Shown in pieces: positions 23,453 to 36,185 of a stretch of 64,000 nt of DNA. The DNA comes from Lepus europaeus. Lineage: Eukaryota > Chordata > Mammalia > Lagomorpha > Leporidae. Numbering within the stretch: the stretch's first letter is position 1; every line of letters begins with the position of its first letter. The DNA is taken from NCBI RefSeq assembly GCF_033115175.1, contig NC_084850.1:111831939-111895938 (forward strand), in the 5' to 3' direction. The notes below the pieces were generated by a model. The model was not told the DNA's origin and did not search any database. It saw only the letters and a program-made list of their open reading frames with translations. Both the position numbers and the translations under genes were made by a program.

Positions 23453-23784
23453 TTGTTTTTAAAATTAGCCTGTAAAGTAAGTAGGTAGTACTTATGCTAT
23501 GTCTACAGCATGTCAGAATTCAAAATGTCAGCTTGTTCAGATCCAAAAGAAAGGTGAAAAAATATTAGAACAATATAAAAACCAATGCATTATCTCATTC
23601 TGATGTTTTCTATGAATAATTCAGTTTTTCCTTAGCTTATCTGTTTCACTGTTTTTCTTCTTTAAAGTTTAGCTGGTGTTTGGTAAACAAAAGTGGGATA
23701 TCTTCTAGGAGAATGAAAATTATTTTCAGATTCAAATAGACTAACATTAACAAACTTTTTATAGAACTTACTATTTACCTTTGG

Positions 23785-23895
23785 TACCTCATTAACCTCA
23801 GTTTCTAGTAAAAAATGGATGATACCAAGTCATTGTGTTATAGTGAAGATTGAAGAAACAATTTATATGATGCATAATGCCTGGCATTTGTAATG
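23785..23895 (-). mobile_element. MIR fragment
   Basis: ACCTCAGTTTCTAGTAAAAA, TGGATGATACC and ATAATGCCTGGCAT follow the antisense MIR core in order. Ancient tRNA-derived SINE. Confidence 0.6.
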
Positions 23896-24635
23896 ATAAT
23901 TTTACAGGTTTTGTGAGTGTTTAGCATCTGTTCTGGTATATCAGGACTAGCAGAGTAATAGAACAGATTTTATAAAATTATCCTGTCTTCATTTGCTAAA
24001 CAGAGACACTACAATTAGAACAAGAGAGACTTGTTCTAATTATACTGCATACCAAACAACCTAAGGAATGTCAGTTTGTGATTTTGTGTGGAAATGCCAA
24101 GTAATTTTGCTACCTACTGATTTGAATAGTCCTAGTTTGAGGGGCCATATCCATCAATATGCTAATAAGTAGGAAAGTGAATAATTATTTAGAGCCACTT
24201 CCCTAGTTAAGGAGTACAGAAAATGCTTAAAAATTATAGTGCAAAATCCAATTTCAGTTTTGACCTCACTTTTAGTTTGAGAGAGCTCTTTCATACTGTA
24301 AAGGCTGGTTGTCTTATAAAGTGCAAACGTGTTCTTTTAATCCACATTACTGCAAAAAATAGAATTTTAAAAGGTAAATATTGAGCCATTTCAGTCTATA
24401 GTAAAGAATATGAAAAATTAATATACTTATTTCACTTGAACTTTTTCAGTATTAAATACGTGTTATTTGCCACTTTAAAGGAAGTAAACATCAATAAATA
24501 TCATTACATAATGAGTAATAACACTGCCTTTTCTGTAACAATGTGTTATAAGAAATGTTTTATCACTTCAAGAGACATGTAAAGAATTGTATGCATTGCT
24601 GGCTATAAATACTTTATAACAAGTTGAAAGAATTT

Positions 24636-24953
24636 TTTTTTTAGATTTTTAAAAATATTTTTATTTGAGAGATAGAAAGAGGGAGAGACAGGGGGAAAAA
24701 CCTTCCATCCACTGGATCACTCCCCAAACAATGCAGCAGCTGGACCTGGGCTGATCTGAAGCCAGGACCCAGGAGTTTCTTCCGGGTCTCCCACACAGGT
24801 GCAGCGGCCCAAACACTTGGACCATCTTCCTCTGCTTCCCAGGCCGTTAGCAGAGAGCTGGATTCGAGGAGGAGCAGCCAGACATGAGCCGACACCCATA
24901 TGTGATGCCGGTGCCTCAGGCAGAGGCTTAGCCTACTATACCACAGCACTGGT
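24636..24953 (-). mobile_element. C-SINE, old
   Basis: Antisense copy: TTTTATTTGAGAGATAGAAA start, TCTCCCACACAGGTGCAGCG middle, CTACTATACCACAGCACTGG end. Confidence 0.88.
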
Positions 24954-25049
24954 ATGATACAATATTATCTAAAACCTGCTTTCAAACACGAAAGAGGAAA
25001 AAGTAAGCCTCTTAATGACTGTATCTTAAAATCTGTGTTCTTATTAATC

Positions 25050-27526
25050 AAGTTATAAAATCCATATGGAGGCACAGGAGACCTCGAATAGTTAAAGCAA
25101 TCTTGTACAACAAAAACAAAGCTGGAGGTATCACAATACCAGATTTCAGGACATACTACAGGGAGGTTATAATGAAAACAGCATGGTTCTGGTACAGAAA
25201 CAGATGGATAGACCAATGGAACAGAATAGAAACACCAGATATCAATCCAGACGTCTACAGCTAACTTATATTTACTCAAGGATCTAAAACCAATTCCTGG
25301 AGCAAGGGCAGTCTAGTCAACAAATGGGGCTGGGAAAACTGGATTTCCATGTGCAGAAGCATGAAGCAAGACCCCTACCTTATACCTTACACAAAAATCC
25401 ACTCAACATGAATTAAAGATCTAAATCCACGCCCTGACACCATCAAATTATTAGAGAACATCGGAGAAACCCTGCAAGATATAGGCACAGGCAAAGACTT
25501 ACTGGAAAAGACCCCAGAGGCACAGGTAGTCAAAGCCAAAATTAACAATTGGGATTGCATCAAATTGAGAAGTTTTGTACTGAAAAAGAAACAGTCAGGA
25601 AAGTGAAGAGGCAATCAACAGAATGAGAAAAAATATTTGCAAACTATGCAACTGATAGTGGATTAATAACCAAAATCTACAAAGAGATCAAGAAACTCCA
25701 CCACAACAAAACAACCCACTTAAAAGATGGGCCAAGGACCTCAATAGACATTTTTCAAAAGAGGAAATCCAAATCCAAATAACTAGTCATCAGGGAAATG
25801 CAAATCAAAACCACAATGACGTTTCACCTCACCCTGCTTAGAATGGCTCACAGATAGAAATCTACCAACAACAGATGCTGGCGAGGGTGTGGGGAAAAAG
25901 GGACACTAACCCACTATCGGTGGGAATGCAAACTGGTAAAGCCACTATGGAAGTCAGTCTGGAGATTCCTCAGAAACCTGAATATAACCCTACCATTCAA
26001 CACAGCCATCCCACTCCTTGGAATTTACCCAAAGGAAATTAAATTGGCAAATGAAAGAGCTGTCTGCACCTCAATGTTTATTGCAGCTCAATTCACAATA
26101 GCTAAGACATGGAATCAACCTAAATGCCCATCAACAGAAGACTGGATAAAGAAATTAAGGGACATGTACTCTATAGAATACTATACAGCAGTAAAAAAAA
26201 TGAAATTTGGTCATTTGCAACAAAAGGGAGGAATCTGGAAAACATCATGCTGAGTGAAATAAGCCAGTCCCAAAGGGACAAATATCATATGTTCTCCCTG
26301 ATCGGTGACAACTAACTGAGCACCTAAAAGGAAACCTCTTGAAGTGAAATGGACACTGTGAGAAACAGTGACTTGATCAGCCCTTGTCCTGACTGTCGAG
26401 GAACAACTTACTACTTTATTCCTTTTAGAATTTTTTTTTTTTGTTCAACTTAATACCATTGGTTGAACTCTGTAATTAGCACACAATTATTCTTAGGTGT
26501 TTAAATTTAACTGAAAAGTGATCTCTGTTAAATATAAGAGTGGGAGTAAGAGAGGGAGGAGATGTACAGTTCGGCACAGGCTCACTCGGAATTACCCCTA
26601 GTGGTAGAGTTAGAAACGTGCCAGGTGATTCCAAATCAAGCCCTTCAAGGTGGCGTGTACCAATGCCATCTCACTAGTCGAAGTGATCAGTTTCAGTTCA
26701 TAATTGATCATACTGATAGGTCCAAGAGTCAAAGGGATCACATAAACAAGACTAGTGTCTGCTAATACTAACTGATAGAATTAAAAAGGAGAGAACAATC
26801 CAACATGGGAAGCAGGATACACAGGAGACTCATAGAATGGCAGATGTCCTAAACAGCACTCTGGCCTCAAAATCAGCCCTTAAGGCATTTGGATCTGGCT
26901 AAAAATCCCACGAGAGCATTTCAGGCATGGAAAGCCAAGACACTGTGGAAAAAAAATAAAACAACTTAAATGAAAGACCTCTGTGTGTGAGATCCCAGTG
27001 GAAAGAACGGGCAATCAAAGAAAGAGGTGCCTTTCTCTGAAGGGAGGAAAGAACTTCCACTTTGACTATGACCTTGTCTAAATAAGATTGGTGTTGGTGA
27101 ACTCAAGAGGTGTCCATAGCCTTGGCAGCTCATCACAAGAGCCTCGGGTGATTACTGACATGATAAATAAGAGTGTCAATTGTTAAATCAACAACAGGAG
27201 TCACTGTGCACTTACTCCCCATGTAGGATCTCTGTCCTTAATATGTTGTACTATGTGAATTAATGGTACAACTAGTACTCAGACAGTACTTTATACTTTG
27301 TGTTTCTGTGTGGGTGCAAACTGTTGAAATCTTTACTTAGTATATACTAAATTGATCTTCTGTATATAAAGATAATTGAAAATGAATCTTGATGAAGAAT
27401 GGGATGAGAGAGGGAGTGGGAGATGGGATGGTTACGAGTGGGAGGGTGGTTATGGGGGGAAAAAGCTGCTATAATCCAAAAGTTGTACTTTGGAAATTTA
27501 TATTTATTGAATAAAAGTTAAAAAAT
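25050..27526 (+). mobile_element. 5'-truncated L1 (ORF2 C-terminal part plus 3'UTR)
   Basis: Aligns with the intact L1 from ORF2 codon about 845 onward ([20 protein letters not shown] region) to the 3' end. ORF2 is broken by frameshifts and stops; the cysteine-rich region near 25880 is still recognisable. The 3'UTR has a single G-rich tail. The target-site duplication is long, about 30 bases (ATCTTAAAATCTGTGTTCTT with TACTAATCA or TATTAATCA), at about 25023-25049 and 27531-27557. Confidence 0.93.
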
Positions 27527-27557
27527 GACTATCTTAAAATCTGTGTTCTTACTAATC

Positions 27558-28684
27558 AGGTTTCTTAAATCATTTCCAAATATTACACTAATTTAAAATG
27601 AAACTGCCACTTTCTATTCAATTTTGGCCTCAAGTAGGAATTGAACAAATCTGTAGCACTCAATTTGAGTAAATACAAAGATATAGACTTGTTAGGTGAA
27701 ATGGTAGCAGAATTTCCCAAGAATTAACTGTCATGGAAGCCTATTATTCATTTTATCCATGTTCTAAGGGATGTTATAGGGAAGACCTTATGGCACATGT
27801 TTTTGGATAACCTGTCACACTCATTTACTGATGCTTACATCTAGCTTAGCAAAGAATGGCATTTAGCAACTAAAATGAAATTTTCAACCTGAGGCAGCAT
27901 TTTTCTCCTCTGTGGCCTCTTGGTGGAAACTTGATCAAATTCTGGCATTACAAGTTCATGGACTGGAAAAACCACTTCTAAGAGAGAAAAATTCTTACTG
28001 GCTTCTCTCAGAGGTAAGCATATAGCAGGCCTAGCTCACTTTAAGGAGTGATATGATACAGATGAGCATGGGTGATTTCTTAGATGCTGACATCTTCTTA
28101 GCCATTGATCAGATATTAGATTTAAGGAATGTATGAACATATTTTCATTATAGATCCTCTAAACCTTCCTGACCTTCATTTGCTTTTGCTGTAGGGGACC
28201 AAACTTTTGGCTAAATTCTTGAGCAGATACAACCTGAAATACTACATCTAAACAAATCAGAAAAAAATACATTTTTGTATACATTCAGGGAAAAGAAGCA
28301 AATAAAAAAATAAGGAACTCCTACAGTGCTATAGAGAACGGAAATGTTTTATAAAATCAATTTCACATGTGAAAAGATCTACTTTATACTGAAGTCTATG
28401 TTTTCTAGATAGAAGAATTTTGTAGTCCATATCTCATACTTTGTGAAATCTTCCTTGGTTATCTGTTTAGCATCAAACTCTTCCTCCACTACCGTCCTCC
28501 CTGTTCATATTTGGTCTCCCTAACTTCCTTATCTATCTTTAGTACTTCTGCAGGATGTTCTTTCTTCTGAATGCTTGCTGTACCTTTTCTGCTCAGAAGG
28601 AAGAATGCATGGGGAGGTGACATGATATGAAGTTAATAATTTTGAGGTCCATATATTTTAAATTAAAATCTACAGTATATCTTC
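27558..28684. other. Unassigned, no gene seen
   Basis: No exon or repeat recognised in this AT-rich stretch. Confidence 0.4.
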
Positions 28685-28815
28685 TTTATAGATGAATGGC
28701 TCTGAACAAGCCAATTATTAGATCTTTACCTCACTTTCCTCATCTGTAAAATGGGCACAGTATTACTTTATCAGGATTAGAAATATTGTGTACAAAAAAC
28801 CTAGGTCATAGCAGG
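28685..28815 (-). mobile_element. MIR fragment
   Basis: CACTTTCCTCATCTGTAAAA followed by TGGGCACAGTATTAC is the conserved antisense MIR core. Confidence 0.8.
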
Positions 28816-28978
28816 TTTTTGATATATGATAGCTATTTTATTACCTTTGCATCTATGTATGTAAACATCTATCATTTTGAAATCTAATAACAGCTCTCGA
28901 TCATAAGTTGAAACTTCACTTTCCTACTCTCAACTGGAGCTGAGAGTGGTAGAGTATCCTCATTTAAACATTTAACTT

Positions 28979-29312
28979 GGCCGGCGCCGTGGCTTAACAG
29001 GCTAATCCTCCACCTTGCAGCGCCGGCACACGGGGTTCTAGTCCCGGTTGGGGCGCCGGATTCTATCCCGGTTGCCCCTCTTCCAGGCCAGCTCTCTGCT
29101 ATGGCCCAGGAAGGCAGTGGAGGATGGCCCAAGTCCTTGGGCCCTGCAGCCCATGGGAGACCAGGAGAAGCACCTGGCTCCTGGCTTCAGATCAGCATGA
29201 AGCGCTGGCCGCAGCGCCCATTGGAGGGTAAACCAACAGCAAAGGAAGACCTTTCTCTCTGTCTCTCTCACTATCCACTCTGCCTGTCAAAAAATAAATA
29301 AATAAATAAAAT
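28979..29312 (+). mobile_element. C-SINE, young
   Basis: Sense full-length copy, GGCCGGCGCCGTGGCTTAAC head, AATA-repeat tail. The target-site duplication AAACATTTAACT is at 28967-28978 and 29313-29324. Confidence 0.95.
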
Positions 29313-29419
29313 AAACATTTAACTCAGACATAATTGTAATTTATATATATTGGTGAACCACCAGATGTCCCAGATACACTGTTGCTTTGGTAAACAATAA
29401 TCAAGCTTCTTCCATGGTC

Positions 29420-29775
29420 TGAAAGTTTGTGTACCCTTATAGTTCATATGCTAAATCCTGATCCCTATTGTAGGTGTTGGTATTGGGAGGCAGGGCTTTT
29501 GGTAAGTGATTAGGTCATAATTGTGGAACCCTCATGAATAGAATTAGTTGCTTTATGGAGAGGCCCCAGAGAGTTGTGTTGCTGCTTCTACTGTGAGGTC
29601 CACAGGGAAGATGCCATATATGTAAAAAAGTGGATCCTTACCAGACACCAAATCTGTTGGCACTTTGATCTTTGACTTCCCAGACTCCAGAACTGTGAAA
29701 AACAAATTTTCATTGTTTATAAGTTACCCAGTCCTTATTATTTTGCTATAGTAGCTGGAACCAACTATGACATCA
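29420..29775 (+). mobile_element. MaLR-type solo LTR fossil
   Basis: GATTAGGTCATAATTGTGGA, CCTCATGAATAGAATTAGTT, ACTTCCCAGACTCCAGAACT and TTATAAGTTACCCAGTCC occur in the order of an ERVL-MaLR LTR, sense. About 355 bases, no internal region. An old, decayed remnant shared in kind with the copy at 63046-63765. Confidence 0.7.
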
Positions 29776-30868
29776 TCCTAAACCAATTAGAGAGATGTTT
29801 ATAAATTTTAAACTTTAGTCTCTAAAGAGATGGTTATGGATGTTTACACTTTTAAAAATCAATGCAATTTAACAATATCACATATGAAAGCCTTTCCTTT
29901 CCTTCTACTGAAGTGCTTCTAAACTCCCAGAGTCTCCAGCCCATATCGTCTCTTTCAGATAAATACAGTCCAGTCACTTCTATCTTCATGACTTTCTGCT
30001 GTTTCCAAAGAAAACCAAATCTGCCCATCCTCTGTGATCCTTTATCTTGCTTTATTTCTCCACTTCTGTCCAGCAAATGGTCTCAACCCTCAAAAGAGCT
30101 GTCAGTACTGTTGATTCAACTCTCATCCCCAAATCACCCCTGTTCTCCACTCACTTTTACATGTTGAATATGAATTAAATTTATGGGGAGTTCCTTTGTT
30201 TTCTGTTATTCAGGATACTACTGAAGAAGATTCTTTAGGCCATCTTTTATTTATAGTTTGCATCATTGTGATGGCAGAGAGCAGAAACTAAATTTTCTAT
30301 ATTACAGAGAAACAAAAACTAGGATTATAGGAATCCCTTGGTGGCACTCTCTTAAAATAATTTCTGAAAATGGTCTGAGACATTTTCTAAATTGGGATCT
30401 GCTTTACTTATATACATTATATTTTCTTCAATTACTGATTCACTTTGTTCTGCTAAGTAATATGTGAATGAATATGCATAAGAATGAATCAAACCAATGA
30501 TTTTTATATTTCACAGGAAGAAAAATATGATTTTTTAAAAACTCAGACTAGGATTAGTGTTATGGAAAACTATGAGAGTCAAACAAATTGTACTTTATTT
30601 TGGGGTGTATTTTATTTCTGTTTTTAACCTTAGGAAAAGAAAGGCCCAATGTGACAGATTAATTTTCTAAAGTACAAAATAAGGCCTACTTCATGTGTCA
30701 TCACATGTTAATAAGATATTAACAATTCAGGTTCCTTTGAAGGCAAGAGAGTTTCCCCCTTGAATTACCATAACAATTCAAACTTAAAACATTCCACAAT
30801 AGTTTTGCATGGGATCAAAGCATATATACCAAGAGAATTCCAGTATTCGGGGGATACTTCAATTTTCT
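29776..30868. other. Unassigned, no gene seen
   Basis: No exon or repeat recognised. Confidence 0.4.
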
Positions 30869-30882
30869 CTGAATATAAACTT

Positions 30883-31215
30883 TTTTTCTTTAAAAGATTT
30901 ATTATTTATTTGAAAGTCAGACTTATACACAGAGAGAAGGAGAGGCAGAGAGAGAGAGAGAGAAGTCCTCCATCTGCTGGCTCACTCCCCAATTGGCTGC
31001 AAGGGCCGGAGCTGCCCCAATTCGAAGCCAGGAGATTCCCCCGGGTCTTCCACGCGGGTGCAGGGGCCCAAGGACCTGGGCCATCGTGTACTGCTTTCCC
31101 AGGCCACAGCAGAGAGCTGGATTGGAAGTGGAGCAGCCAGAACTTGAACCGGCGCCCATATGGTATGCCGACACTGCAGGTGGTGGCTTTACCCACTACG
31201 CCACAGCGCTGATGC
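30883..31215 (-). mobile_element. C-SINE
   Basis: Antisense copy. The target-site duplication CTGAATATAAACTT is at 30869-30882 and 31216-31229. Confidence 0.95.
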
Positions 31216-31469
31216 CTGAATATAAACTTATATGCTCTCATTCTTTAGGGAAATAAAAACTGTACAGAAAGGGAAGCAAAGACTACAGACATTTTTCAGA
31301 ATATTTCATAATTTTCTGAGGTAAATGTATATTTTTGCTGATATGTATAAAGCTAAATTTAGCAAACAGTGGTTCTTTATTATTCTCTTTATTATAATCT
31401 GTGTGTAATGAATTATTTATTAAAATCATATAATTGAAAAAGCATCTATTGGACCTATGACATAGTTAC

Positions 31470-31560
31470 TCATATTCACTGAACACTTGACACTAACAGT
31501 ATATCACATGCTAAGTGCTGAATATATTGTTTCTCAGCCATTATAGTGACACCTGAACAT
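31470..31560 (+). mobile_element. MIR fragment (probable)
   Basis: CACTGAACACTTGACACTAA followed by ATGCTAAGTGCTGAATATAT resembles the MIR 5' half. Short and diverged. Confidence 0.45.
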
Positions 31561-32059
31561 GAGATGTACATAATTAACACAGCGATTAGGACAACTGTTG
31601 ATAAGTATTCTGGGTGATATAATTTGAAATATAGTAGTACCATTTTTCACAGTGATAGTCACATAAGACAGCTGTGTGGAAATATATTAATATATGGGCA
31701 ATATAAATTAGTTTTGCAGTTTTTAGCTTCACCCAGTGAAACTGCATCTAGCTAACTGTGTGGCTTTGCTATATGAGAATATTAGGTGAACAAGTGGGAG
31801 AAGACATTTTAAATACTTGAAACTTTCCCTAAATGAAGAAGTTCTTGAATGCAATATCTTCTAGTATCTTCTAGGAAATTTGTTCTAGAATTCTAATGCT
31901 TCTAATATATAATTGCTCTCATTAACCAAATGGATATATTTCCTGCCACTGGTGTCTTTCCCAAAATTCTATATCTAATTTGTGTGATAATATTCCCAGT
32001 TTCATGACCTCTTCTAGTTTTATAGAATACATGCCATTCGTTTTTGTTTGTGGATCTAT

Positions 32060-32345
32060 TTTTCATAAACTGTAGAGTGATTTCCTTAAAATGTCAACTG
32101 GATTGTGCCGTTTCCTCCCCAAAACTTTCTAAGAACTTCCCATTGTACCATTTAAAATAGCATCTGAAATCCTAAACATGTTTAAAAAATCCTTTGAGAG
32201 CTGATCGCTGCCTTCTTCTACAGACTCTTTGTACTCCATTTCCCTGATAACACCCTCCCTTTCTGACCCTCTGACACTTCTGATCTTTTCATTCCCTCAA
32301 ACACCCAAAGTTCTTTCTCTTCCCTTCAAAAGAGTACATTTTATT
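32060..32345 (+). mobile_element. L2 fragment (probable)
   Basis: GTCAACTGGATTGTGCCGTT, AAGAACTTCCCATTGTACCA and AGCATCTGAAATCCTAAAC are arranged as in the 3' half of L2 (the TGGCTTCCCATTGCACT segment). Ancient and diverged. Confidence 0.5.
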
Positions 32346-33257
32346 TTACAATGGAAATCATATTCCCCACTTTTTATCAGTTTTGACATAAAGATCACTT
32401 TAGACTACTTTTTGGTGGTCACCCATGCTGAGCAAGGATTTTTGATTTTCAAACAGTAAAGACTCAACAGAGATTATGATTTCATATGATTCACAAGTGC
32501 AAATACCTTCCATTTATCTTAGCATTTTGGCATTGATATAGAATGACAGAGATGAAATCATTTCCTTTAAAAATGGATTTTTTCACAACTTTATTTATGT
32601 AATAAAGTAGATGTTCCTATTGTTTAATCAGTAGTTGAAAAGATGCCAGAAATTAAGCTCAAAGATGGAGCATGTTGCTAGCTGGTACTTCTCAAAAGGC
32701 TGGTGCATTTGTGTATTTCTTGTCTAATATTCTTCTCAGTTCCCTGGAGCATCTCTTCATATTTTCTTTAGATAGCCTGCCACTTTTTTTTCCCCAATAA
32801 TTTTCCTCTTCTCATGAGCCTAGGGCTTCTGACATTAAAAGGGAGGACTAACATATAATATCACCTATGGGTGCCTACTCCTGAGTGGAATAACAAAAGT
32901 TAGGATAGAGATTGACTTGATTTTTGGTATCTCTCTCAAGTAGAATAGACTTATAGAAAAATTGATTTAAAAATCACTAAAACCTTAACAGATGCTTAAA
33001 AACTGTGATGAAAACTGGATCAAGACTGGTCCAAGAATAATATTGTCAGTCTAAGGATATGTTCCTTTATTATTTCTATCTCAAAAGAAGCAGGCTTAAT
33101 GGAAATAAGGTAACTGGAAGGAGAAAACTGGAAATGTCTGAGTTGAGCTATAATAAAAGAGAAAAGAGCTGGGATTTAAGGTTATTAAAATTTCTTTCTT
33201 GGGCTTTCTATTCCTACTGGATTCTGGGTCATAGGCCTCCAGCTTCCAGTCTTCGGT
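32346..33257. other. Unassigned, no gene seen
   Basis: No exon or repeat recognised. Confidence 0.4.
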
Positions 33258-33595
33258 CTTTTTTAAAAGATTTATTTTATTTATTTGAAACACAGAGTAA
33301 CAGAAAGGGAGATACAGAGAGAGAGAGAGAAAGAGAGAGAGAGAATCTTCCATCTGCTGATTCACTCCCTGTTATGGCCAGGGCTAGGCCAGGCCGAAGC
33401 CTGGAGCCAGAAGCTTCATCCGGGTCTTCCATGTGGGTACAGCGACCCAAGCACTTGGTCATCTTCCACTGCTTTCCCAGGCTCATTAGCAGGGAGCTGG
33501 TTCAGAAGTGGAGCAGCTGAAACTCGAACTGGTGTCCATATGGGATGGTTGTGTTGCAGGTAGCAGCTTTACCTGCTATACCACAATGATGGCCC
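33258..33595 (-). mobile_element. C-SINE, old
   Basis: Antisense copy: TTTTATTTATTTGAAACACA start, long GA run, ACCACAATGATGGCCC end. Confidence 0.9.
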
Positions 33596-33947
33596 TAGAG
33601 TCTAGTCTTGAGATGTCTGTTTCTCTTCTGCCATCTGTCTACCTAAAGAGGCTTGAGTGCTGGGGCCTTGAGCTTGTGTTTGGGGCCTTCTTTCCCTGTA
33701 TGTTAGGTCTTCAAATTATGACCTTGGGCTTATCTCAGGTGTTGAGCCTTGTCAAACATCCAAAGTTCTTACTTCAGGCCTTTGTAACTAATCTTCTTGT
33801 CCTTTACATGCTTGGCTTGTTTTCATCTTTTGAAGACACAGTATACATGAATACTTCCCACAGAGGTCTTCCTTGAGGTTTTCTTAAAACCTTTTTTAAA
33901 AATTTCTGCATTAGTTTTAGTTTCAAAGCAATATTAAAAGGAAAATA

Positions 33948-34238
33948 GGGGCTTGACATTGTGATGCAGGGGGTTAAACTACTGCCTGTGATTCCTGTTT
34001 TGAGTCCTGGCTGCTCTACTTCCAATCCAGCTCCCTGCTAATACTCCTGGAAACCCGCAGAAATGGCCTAAGTGTTTGGGCTCCTGCCACCCAAGTGGGG
34101 GGCCCAGATGAAGTTCTAGGCTCCTGGCTTCTACCTGGCCAAGCCCCAGCTGTTGCAGACATTTGGGGAGAGAACCAGCAGATGTAGGATCTCTGTGTGT
34201 ATAACTCTGCCTTTCAAATAATTAAAATAAATCTAAAG
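33948..34238 (+). mobile_element. C-SINE, old
   Basis: Sense copy, GGGGCTTGACATTGTGATGC to CTGCCTTTCAAATAATTAAA. Confidence 0.87.
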
Positions 34239-34269
34239 AATAATTAAGAAGAAAATAGTTTCCCATATA

Positions 34270-35345
34270 TGCACTATGCTACCTATGCACAACCTCCCTC
34301 ACCAGAGTACAGTTGTTACAGCTGATGAACCTACATTGACCCATAATTATCACCTAAAGCCTATTGTTTACATTGGGTACAATCTTGCTGTTGTACATTC
34401 TATGGATTTGGATAAATGAGTAATGACATGTATCCACCACTATAGTATCATGCAAAATAATTTCACTGCCTTAAGAATCCTCTCTTGTCTGCTTATTCGT
34501 TCTACTCCCCCCCACCACACCAACTTCTGGCAATTACTGATTGTTTCTCTCTACTGTTGCCGTTTTAGAATGCCACGTATATGGAATCATTCAGTATCTA
34601 GCCTTTGTAGAATGGCCTCTTTTACTTGGTAATATGCATTGAAGCTTCTCCCATGTCTTCTCATGACTTAATAACTCATTTCTTTTGAGGGCTAAATACG
34701 ATTCCATAATCTGATTGTACCATAGTTTATCCATTCATTTACTATACCACATCTTGGTTACTATGAATAAAGCTGATATAAACATGTATCTATAGATTTT
34801 TGTGGGAGTATGTTTTCAACAACTTGGATAAATACCAAGGAGTGTGACTGCTGGATCATACAGGAAGAGTATGTGTATTGAAAAAAAAAATCTACCAAAC
34901 TCTCTTCAAATTGGAAAGAATATCTTGCATCCCCATGAGCAATAACAGAGATAACTGTTGTTCCACATCCTTTCCTGTATTTGTTATTGACAGTTTTATA
35001 GATTTTGGCCATTCTATACATATATAATGTGTCTGTTTGCTTTAATTTGCAATTCTCTGATGACATACAATGTTGAGCATATGTTAATGCCTGTTAAGGT
35101 CTTTGGCCAATTTTTCAGTTGACTTGTTTTGTTTTGTTATTGTTAAGTTCAAGAGTTCTTTTGTATATTTTGGGTAACAATCCTTTATGAGATGAATCTT
35201 TTGCAAATATTTTCTCCTAGTCTGTGGCTTTTCCTCCCATTCTATTAACTTTGTCTTTCATAGAGCAAATGTTTTTAATTTGAAGTCAATTTGTTCGTTC
35301 TTTTATGGATTATGCCTTCAGTGCAGTATCAAAAAAGCATCACAG
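34270..35345 (-). mobile_element. Ancient mammalian L1 (L1M) 3' end, piece 1
   Basis: Antisense L1M 3'UTR and ORF2 end: GTATCCACCACTATAGTATC, TGCTGGATCATACAGGAAGA, TTTTGCAAATATTTTCTCCT, AGTCTGTGGCTTTTCC in the order known from mammalian L1M. Later insertions split it; pieces 2 (35687-35815) and 3 (38599-38905) continue it. Confidence 0.8.
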
Positions 35346-35617
35346 GCCGGCGCCGTGTCTTAACAGGCTAATCCTCCGCCTTGTGGCGCCGGCACACCGG
35401 GTGCTAGTCCCGGTTGGAGTGCCGGATTCTATCCCGGTTGCCCCTCTTCCAGGCCAGCTCTCTGCTATGGCCTGGGAAGGCAGTGGAGGATGGCCCAAGT
35501 GCTTGGGCCCTGCACCCGCATGGGAGACCAGGAGAAGCACCTGGCTCCTGGCTTTGGATCAGTACGATGCGCCGGGCGCAGCGGCCATTGGAGGGTGAAC
35601 CAACGGCAAAAAGGAAG

Positions 35618-35654
<37 letters not shown>

Positions 35655-35686
35655 CACCACTCTGCCTGTCCAAAAAAAAAAAAAAA
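35346..35686 (+). mobile_element. C-SINE, young, inserted in ancient L1
   Basis: Sense full-length copy with GGCCGGCGCCGTGTC head and short poly(A); flanks read ATCACAGG and GTCACAAAT. The L1M reading resumes after it. Confidence 0.93.
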
Positions 35687-35815
35687 GTCACAAATCTCAA
35701 GGTTATCTAGACCTTGCCTATATTAGCTTCTACTAGTTTTGTAGTTTTACATTTAGGCTAGTGATTAATTTTGAATTAACTATTCTGAAGAGTGTGAGGT
35801 GTTTATCAGTTTTTT
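35687..35815 (-). mobile_element. Ancient L1M, piece 2
   Basis: AAGGTTATCTAGACCTTGCC and TTTGTAGTTTTACATTTAGG continue the antisense ORF2 sequence of piece 1. Confidence 0.7.
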
Positions 35816-35856
35816 TCTAAAAATTAATTAATTAGAAAGAGGAAAAGACGGGGGGG

Positions 35857-35902
<46 letters not shown>

Positions 35903-36169
35903 TGATAGCACTTCCATCTACTGGTTTACTCCCCAAATGCCTGCGATAGCCAGGGCTGGCCCAGGCTGAAGCATGGAGTCAGCAACTCTATCTGGGTCTC
36001 CCACATAGGTGGCAAGGGACCAGGTACTTGACCCATCATCCACTACCTTCTCAGGCACATTAGCAGGAAGTTAGATTGGAAGCAGAGCAGACAGGACTTG
36101 AAATGGCACTCTGATATGGGATTCTGAAGCTATAAACAGCGCCTTAACCCACTGTGGCACAATTCTAAC
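35816..36169 (-). mobile_element. C-SINE, old, with expanded (GA)n
   Basis: Antisense copy whose GA segment has grown to about 40 bases of pure GA (about 35858-35898). The head ends CACTGTGGCACAATTCTAAC. Confidence 0.88.
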
Positions 36170-36185
36170 CCCTTGATTTAGTTTT

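Noticed and set aside
26044-26315. Short open frames with similarity to L1 ORF2 end
   Set aside because: They are fragments of the broken ORF2 of the truncated L1 at 25050-27526, not separate genes.
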